A DNA stretch of 64,000 nt, from contig WWBZ02000073.1 of assembly GCA_011503125.2 (NCBI GenBank), forward strand, positions 3,489,040 through 3,553,039. Reading direction: 5' to 3'. Source of the stretch: Botryosphaeria dothidea (taxonomy: Eukaryota > Ascomycota > Dothideomycetes > Botryosphaeriales > Botryosphaeriaceae). Position 1 is the first letter of the stretch, and every line of letters starts with the position of its first letter. The notes beneath the pieces were generated by a model. The model made no database searches. It was given only the letters and a program-made list of their open reading frames with translations, and was not told the DNA's origin. The position numbers were made by a program, and so were the translations under genes. This document shows, piece after piece, positions 57,541 through 64,000 of this stretch.

Positions 57541-60500
57541 CTTTAACTACTATCCTTGTAAGGAGAGAGATCTTTTTAGAAACGAGTTTATTAGGTTAAG
57601 TATTACCCCGCCTAACGCGTTTAGGGAAAGTATATAATAGTACTAGGATCTTAGATAGATGTCGACCTAATAGAGGGTCGCGCTAAGGGTACTTAGGGGC
57701 GTACTCCGCCCGCGCTATAAATAGAGCCTACTAGAGCTAAACTCTTGTAACTTATCGAAGAGTTAAAAGCTTAGAACGCTCGACTAATCGAGTATACGAT
57801 AAAGCGAAGCGCTACTAAGGTTAAAGTAGCGGCACCTAAGAAGTTCGACGGGGATAGGAAGAAGCTCTAATCCTTCCTACTCTAGATGTAACGCTACCTC
57901 TAGTTTAACTAAGTATAATTCGACAACGACGCCAAGGAAGTACTCTTTATATTAACCTACCTTAGAGGAACGGTAGAGGCATAGATAGAACTATATCTCC
58001 GCGACTACCTAGCTAACGAATACTCTCTCGAGAAGAGACGGGCAAAGACTAAGGAAATCTTCGACACCTATACGGGATTCGTAGACAACCTTAGGGCTAC
58101 TTTTAACGATCGGGACGAAGTCCGTAAAGCCTCTAACGATATTATAACCGTTAGATAGATAGGATCTATAGCTATCTACGCAACTAAGTTTTAGTAGCTT
58201 GCAGCCTACCTCGAATAGTTAGACGAGACTTTCCGCGACCTCTTCTATAAGGGCCTAAAGAACGAAGTTAAGAAAAATATAATTACTTACGAATACCTAC
58301 CTATCTTTTAGAAGATAGTAGACCTTACGTCTTAGATCGACGGTCGTATATACGAATAGAAGATAGGTTCTCGACAATCTAACACCTCGAAGCCACGCCG
58401 TAAAAAAACAACCCTCGAAGGCGGAGACGCTATAGCCCTCGACGCGACCAATAGACAAGATTCTAAGAAGGGCAACAATAGTCGGAACAACAATAAGAAG
58501 CCCAAGGGACCTAACCCGAACTAGACGGATAAGTAGAAACAGCGCTATAAGGATCGACTCTATATTACCTGCGGTAGTAATAAACACTTCTCTCCTAAGT
58601 GCCCGTAGAACCCTCGCAGTAAGAAGGATAATAAGTAGACTTCGAGCGCTTAGCGTGAAGCGTCGGTTGCATCTCGCTAAGATAACTACGATACGCTACA
58701 CTAGATAGCCTGTTACGATAACGGCTGTTAGACGCATTAAACTAGCAAGGATATCTCTAGATAGTACCCCTACGAACCTCGAAACTTCGGTATAATAACT
58801 AGGAACGAAGAAGTTATCGAAACCGACGATATCATCGATAGTTTCCCTCTAGACGACGAACTTGTTAATAGCGAAACAGGAGAACTATACGAGAGTACTA
58901 GTAAAACGTAGTTAGATAATGTACCTATACTATTAGATAAACTAGATACTCTCGTCTCGTTAGAAGTTCTCGCTAAAAGATACGGCATTAGTAACTACCT
59001 ACGGGACGAATAGGGCAATCTTAGCTAAATAATCTAGATTCCGTATTAGAAAGGCATCGCGCTTACGGTTATTTGGGGATGGCGTTAGAACACCCTATAG
59101 GAAACCCGAATTAAATAAGACGGGAAAAAGTACGAACTTCCGGTAACTAAAGAAACGATACTCGTCGAACGCTACTACTAAGGAACCTTAGCACGCGAGC
59201 AAGTAGACTACGACTTCCTCCGGGAACTAGCACGGATCCTCTACTAGTACGGCACGGCAACGATCTAGTATCGTATACTCTAGTAGATTCCGGACAAGAA
59301 GCTTAATCGACTAACCTTTAGATATTAAGTTCGAAAGGATAAAGTCTACTAGCGAAGGAAGTAGAACGCCGATAAATAGACTAACTAGAAGCAAGTATAT
59401 CTACAAGTTAACGAATAGGAAGACTATATATATAGCGAAGTCTACGGCTACTCTATACTAAAAAACTAGACGGCCCTACGGCAACGGGACTAACCTAGGG
59501 GCTATAGTCTAGATCCCTTTATATAGTATTACGTACATCGAAAACGGAAACTCTTACCGGACTAAATCTATAGAAATAGTTTAAGATATAGGGAATACTT
59601 AACGGAGTACCTACTAGAATCCTAATCGATATAGGATTAAGCGGAAATTTCATTTATAACGAGCTTATATAGAAGATAAATATCCCGTACCGCAAGAAAT
59701 AGGAACCGTATCCCCTTAGCGGATTCGACGGATTCTAGGCAGCCTACGGAGAAGGCTAGGTAAAGATAGAAACGGAGGAAGCAACCCTCTAGATAGAGAA
59801 CTATTAAGAACGGATTTCCCTCGACGTCTAACGTATTCCTAGGCACGATATTATTCTAGGTATACCCTAGATCCGGATATAGAAACCTATCTTCGACTTC
59901 GGAGAAGGAGACTCTATTATCTTTCGAGAGGAGCTCGAGAACCTCCTATAAAAATAAGGATTATAAAAGGAGAATAGGTTGTTAGATACCCTTCGAAAGC
60001 TCCTATCGATATTAATACGGGAAGTAGCTAGTATAAGGCCTAAATATAGTAACTATATAGGCGACTCCGATAGTAGTATAAGTTAGTACTAGGACTACGA
60101 CGCAAGTGGCGAAGCCTCCTTGGTAAAATATAGCCCTATTATAGGAATAAGCCCTACTAAGCGAAACGATACCCCCGAATTAAGCTACGACTCTAGTAAC
60201 GATAGCGTAAGACCTAGTAACGGTAGTATCGACGGCAACCTTAAGAAAAGCGTAAGATAGGACCAGGATAGTAGCGTACGAGACGCCGCCTTCTCGGTAA
60301 AATATAGCACCTTAAGCGGAGTAAGACTAACCGAGTCTAGTATTCCCGACGAATAAGTATAGTATACGTTACGAAGGACTACGAGGAAAAGGCATAAGGC
60401 TAAGAGTAAAGCTTCGCGTAAGCAATTAGCAGCCGTAGAACCTTAAATCGACGTCTAGACGATCTTAGGAGAGGTATTTAAGCGTATAAGACGCTAAGGC

Positions 60501-60812
60501 CAGCAGGTCTGCCTTATACACATTAAACCCTTATAGGCGGTATAATAACGAGTATTAGCTAAGGCCGTACGGGAAAGGCTTAAGGATAAGAATAGTCCTA
60601 CTTCTATTAGAGGAGACGATCCCGCGAGGATTAGAAGAGGACAACACGGTAGTTTAGAGATATAGAATAATCTATACGGAGAACCTCTAATACTAGAAAT
60701 GGAAACGGTACCTAGCGAGTATTAGGATTTAAAAGCCGTTTGCCAAGAAAGAGGAAAAGGAGATTTACCAAAACATTAACTATAGGACCACGAAATTCCG
60801 CTTAAGCTAGGC

Positions 60813-61052
60813 ATGAAGCCAGCTTATAAGCCTATCTACTCCTTATTAGCAAAGGAGATGGAGGCTTTAAGGGAATACATCGAGAAAAACCTCGAACGCG
60901 GATATATTCGGCCTTTAACGTTATCAGCCGGATATCTAATCCTTTTCGTCCTAAAGAAAAATAGCAAATTACGCCTCTATGTCGACTACCGACAACTTAA
61001 CGACATCACGATTAAGAACCGCTATCCGCTCCTACGTATTAATAAGCTCTAG
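60813..61052 (+). pseudogene. Open stretch of element C reverse transcriptase
   Basis: 79 codons without a stop covering the RT N-terminal blocks ([18 protein letters not shown] and [16 protein letters not shown]). The frame is closed by TAG where a Gln or Trp codon is expected. Confidence 0.7.
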
Positions 61053-63375
61053 GATAAGTTAGAGAAAGCAAAGTACTTTACGAAGCTGGACCTCCGGGAA
61101 GGATATTATTTAGTTAGGATTAAAGAAGAAGAAGAATGGAAGATAGCCTTTAGAACGAGGCTAGGACTCTACGAGTATACGGTTATACTATTCGGGCTTA
61201 CCAACGCGCTAGCAACCTTCTAAAATCTCGTTAACGATACGCTGCGCGAATACTTAGATATCTTCTACTTAGCTTACCTCGACGATATCCTTATCTTTTT
61301 AGAGACCCTCGAGGATTATAAGAAGTATGTTAGAAAGGTCCTAGAAGCCCTCTAGGCAAAGAATCTGTCTATCGCACCCGAGAAATGCGAATAGCACGTT
61401 TAAAGAATAGAATTCTTAGGCTTTGTTACCACCCTAGGTCACGTCGGTATAGATAACTCGAAACTAGATTCTATTAGAGAATAGCTAGTACCCAAGACGA
61501 TCAAGGAAGTTCAGTCCTTCCTCGGATTCGCGAACTTCTATCGGAAGTTTATTTAGAACTACTCGAAGGTTACGGAACCTTTAACGCGACTTACTCGAAA
61601 GGAGTATGGCTTTAAATAGGGAGACGATTAGTAGCAAGCCTTCGAATCGCTTAAACGCATGTTTTGCGAAGCACCGGTTCTAGGGATATATAATCCCGAT
61701 AAACCTATCGAAGTGAAAACTAATGCGTTAGGATTCGCCCTCGGAGCATGTCTTAGCTAGCCTAACGATCAAGGTAGATGGCACCTAATCGCGTTTTACT
61801 CTAGAAAGTTTACACCGGCAGAGCTTAACTACGATACTTACGATAAGAAGCTCTTAGCCATCGTCTTAGCATTTAAGCAATAGAGATACTATCTTAAAGA
61901 AGCCAGCTATTAGGTGGTAGTATATTACGATTATTAAAACCTTACGCGCTTTACCACGACTAAGGAGCTAAACCGACGGCAGGTTCGCTAGTTAGAAGAA
62001 ATAGCCTCCTACGATTTTAAGATTATATATAGAAAAGGTATAGATAACGCCGCCGCTAACGCGCTTAGTAGAAGGATAGACTATATAGAAGGACGAATCG
62101 AGCCGTACCCTATAGTGTTCGCAGTAGATAGCGATAGATCGCTTACCCTTGCCAGACCGTCTTTCCTAATACTTCGTATCGAGTTAAACCTATAGTATTA
62201 GACGATCCGAGAAGTATACGTATAGAACTCCTTCGCGTAGGAACTTTTAGCGCTTAAGAACGACCCGCGTATTACTCGAGATAGAGAAGGAACACTTCTC
62301 TTTAAAGGATTAATCTATATCCCGGCAAGACTGCGAGAAGCACTAGTTAAGAATATATACGAAGCACCCGCGTATAGATATTAGGGCATCGATAGGATAA
62401 CCGAAAGGATTATACGAAACTTCTACTTTCTAGGGTTACGGAAGATAGTCTAGCGTATAGTCTCGTAATATAACCTTTACATTAGAAGCAAAGCTACGAC
62501 ACACGCCCCGTACGGACAACTATAATCCCTAGAAGTTCTAGAACGACTATAGTAATTAGTTACGCTAGACTTTATTACGAAGCTGCTATAGTCGAGAGAC
62601 TCGCTTACCGGAGTTAAGCACGACTCGATCCTAGTCTTTGTCGATAGACTTACGAAGTACGCTTACTTCTTACCCTACCTCGAGGCATCGAATATAGAAT
62701 AGCTAGCTTATACGTTCCTCCGATATATCTTCGCGGATTACGGAATGCCGGAAGAACTAGTTTTGGATAGAGATAAACTAATACGTTCTAAATTCTAGCA
62801 AACGCTTATGCGTCAACTTAGGGCTAAAAATAAACTCTCTATAACCGTATACCCGTAAACGGACGGTTAGATAGAACGGATAAACCGGACTCTTAAACAG
62901 TACCTCCGCTGTTTCGTTAACTACCTATAGGACGATTAGGCTACATAGCTACCTATAGTATAGTTCGCCTATAACAGCGCTAAATAAGAGTTAACTAACG
63001 TATCCCCGTTCTTTACTAACTATAGATTCGAACTAGACGCGTATAGAGAAGCTATCCTAAGTCGAAAATTGGCCCAGCAAGGTGTTCTTAAAGCCGACCA
63101 GCTAAAAGAACTACACAAAGCCATTAGTCTTAACCTCGAGCACATACGAATTATAATGTCTAAATATTATAATAGACGGTACTAGGCGGCACCGAACCTT
63201 AAGAGGGGGGATAAAGTGTACCTCCTTACAAAAAATATCAAATCGAAGCGACTAAGCGATAAATTGGATTTTAAGAAAACCGGTCCATTCGAAATTTCAG
63301 AAAAACTCGGAAACGTTACGTATCGACTCAAATTGCCAACAACGACACGGATAAATTCCACCTTTTACGTGGTAT

Positions 63376-63389
63376 TACTCGAGCCAGCA
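63376..63389. repeat. Target duplication of LINE L4, left copy
   Basis: TACTCGAGCCAGCA here and at 63950-63963; the first T may belong to the tail, so 13-14 bp. Confidence 0.85.
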
Positions 63390-63949
63390 AGGAGCGGGAA
63401 TTAGCCTCCGCCTTTTACCAACTAAAGATAGGACACGGATACTTTAGATCCTATCTCTTTAGGTTTAAACACGCCGGAACCGATAGGTGCCCTTGCACGA
63501 ACACAGCAAAACAAACACCTAGACATCTTTTACTAAAATGCCTAAAATACTCCTACGAAAGAAGGAGTATAAAGAATATACTTAGAAGAGAATATCTAGA
63601 CCTAAAGGAGCTTCTTACCTCGACAAAAGGAATATCTAGTACGCTAGAGTTTCTAAAATAAACATAGATATCTACACGGAGGTGGTATCTAGAAACTAGC
63701 TCGGCGGAGCTCTAAATAAACGTATACCTACCGTACTTCCTTTTACTTTCCTTATATACTTCCTCTTTACTTTCTTTAGCTATAAGCCTATTTAGGCGAT
63801 AGACGCTATACCGTTTACTATACCTAAAAAGCCCACCTTTACTAAAAGAGGTATTACCCTTCCATAGCCACGAGTTCTAGAAACTCCGTCTTTAATAGTC
63901 TTAGGCTGAAAAAAGGACGTAAAACTAAATAAATAAATAAATAAATAAA
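63390..63949 (+). mobile_element. Short 5'-truncated LINE L4 in element C
   Basis: Carries only the last part of the LINE protein (ELASAFYQLKIGHGYF, CPCTNTAKQTPRHLLLKC with its CxC...H...C residues), the 3' UTR and an (AAAT)n tail (63928-63949). It is nearly identical to the corresponding part of L1 and less mutated. The duplication on both sides shows target-primed integration after element C was in place. Confidence 0.88.
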
Positions 63950-64000
63950 TACTCGAGCCAGCACTAGAAAACGCTATAATTCTAGAAACTCTAGAAGAGA

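Larger units (their letters stand above)
57063..64000 (+). mobile_element. Ty3/gypsy chromovirus C, runs past the window end
   Basis: The 5' LTR is 57063-57540. Gag (about 57.8-58.65 kb) has a zinc knuckle ITCGSNKHFSPKC in which the first Cys of CX2CX4HX4C is changed to Tyr. The protease area is LIDIGLSGNFIYNELI (59.62 kb; Ile where Thr/Ser is expected). RT runs 60.8-61.4 kb ([29 protein letters not shown]), then RNase H, integrase and the start of the C-terminal linker at 63.2 kb. CpA/TpG are more frequent than in A or B, so RIP is partial, yet stops are numerous. LINE L4 is inserted at 63390; 50 bp of pol remain after it. Confidence 0.9.

Noticed and set aside
58297..58587. Minus-strand frame within element C
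   Set aside because: Antisense to gag and far from the conserved antisense gene location; no similarity to that gene.
1..64000. CRISPR arrays, tRNA or rRNA genes
   Set aside because: No regularly spaced repeats of CRISPR type and no tRNA cloverleaf or rRNA sequence noticed; the organism is a fungus.

Overview
The window is nuclear DNA of a filamentous ascomycete (Pezizomycotina). The genes carry short introns (44-69 bp, GT...AG). They encode families typical of that group: a siderophore transporter, fungal P450, GH79, UPF0643 and HET-domain proteins. The repeats carry saturating C-to-T and G-to-A changes at CpA/TpG, the signature of repeat-induced point mutation (RIP). I cannot name the species.

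1-14.6 kb is a gene-bearing compartment. In order it holds: a siderophore-iron type MFS transporter (+, 3 exons); a convergent drug-antiporter type MFS transporter (-, 2 exons); a six-exon cytochrome P450 (+); a broken GH79 glycosidase-like gene (+); a UPF0643-type conserved protein (+, 2 exons); and a nine-exon MFS transporter (-) for which I infer a 9-nt micro-exon. Three transporters and a P450 suggest an accessory, metabolite- or nutrient-handling region, but nothing in the sequence proves they form one pathway.

14.6-64 kb is a nested transposon compartment. It includes a truncated AAA-ATPase gene between LTR remnants (14.6-15.2 kb), the 3' part of a reverse-oriented Ty3/gypsy element (D, 15.2-17.7 kb) and a copia LTR plus gag fragment (E, 17.7-18.8 kb). 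A less mutated island (18.9-20.4 and 30.8-33.6 kb) carries the N-terminal remnant of a probable DUF3435/FluG-type gene. It is split by a Tad1-like LINE (L1), which is itself split by a complete 8.5-kb gypsy element (A, 20.6-29.1 kb). A Ty1/copia element (F, 33.6-48.9 kb) contains a second LINE (L2), a complete gypsy chromovirus (B, 39.8-47.6 kb) and a solo LTR. A HET-domain gene (49.5 kb) is cut by a third LINE (L3). There follow a strongly RIP-mutated gag-like stretch, a RIP-mutated OrsD-like (DUF3505) gene and another gypsy element (C, from 57.1 kb past the window end) that contains a short LINE copy (L4). Exact target-site duplications fix the order of most insertions.

The most unusual pattern is a conserved gene on the opposite strand of the gypsy elements, lying between pol and the 3' LTR. 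In three divergent copies (A, B, D) it has a basic start, a Cys-rich CX2CX6-7C motif, a helical Glu/Arg-rich segment and a similar C-terminal tail. In B and D an intron sits at the same place. RIP blocks also stop abruptly inside elements, so that 3' LTRs are far less mutated than their 5' partners.
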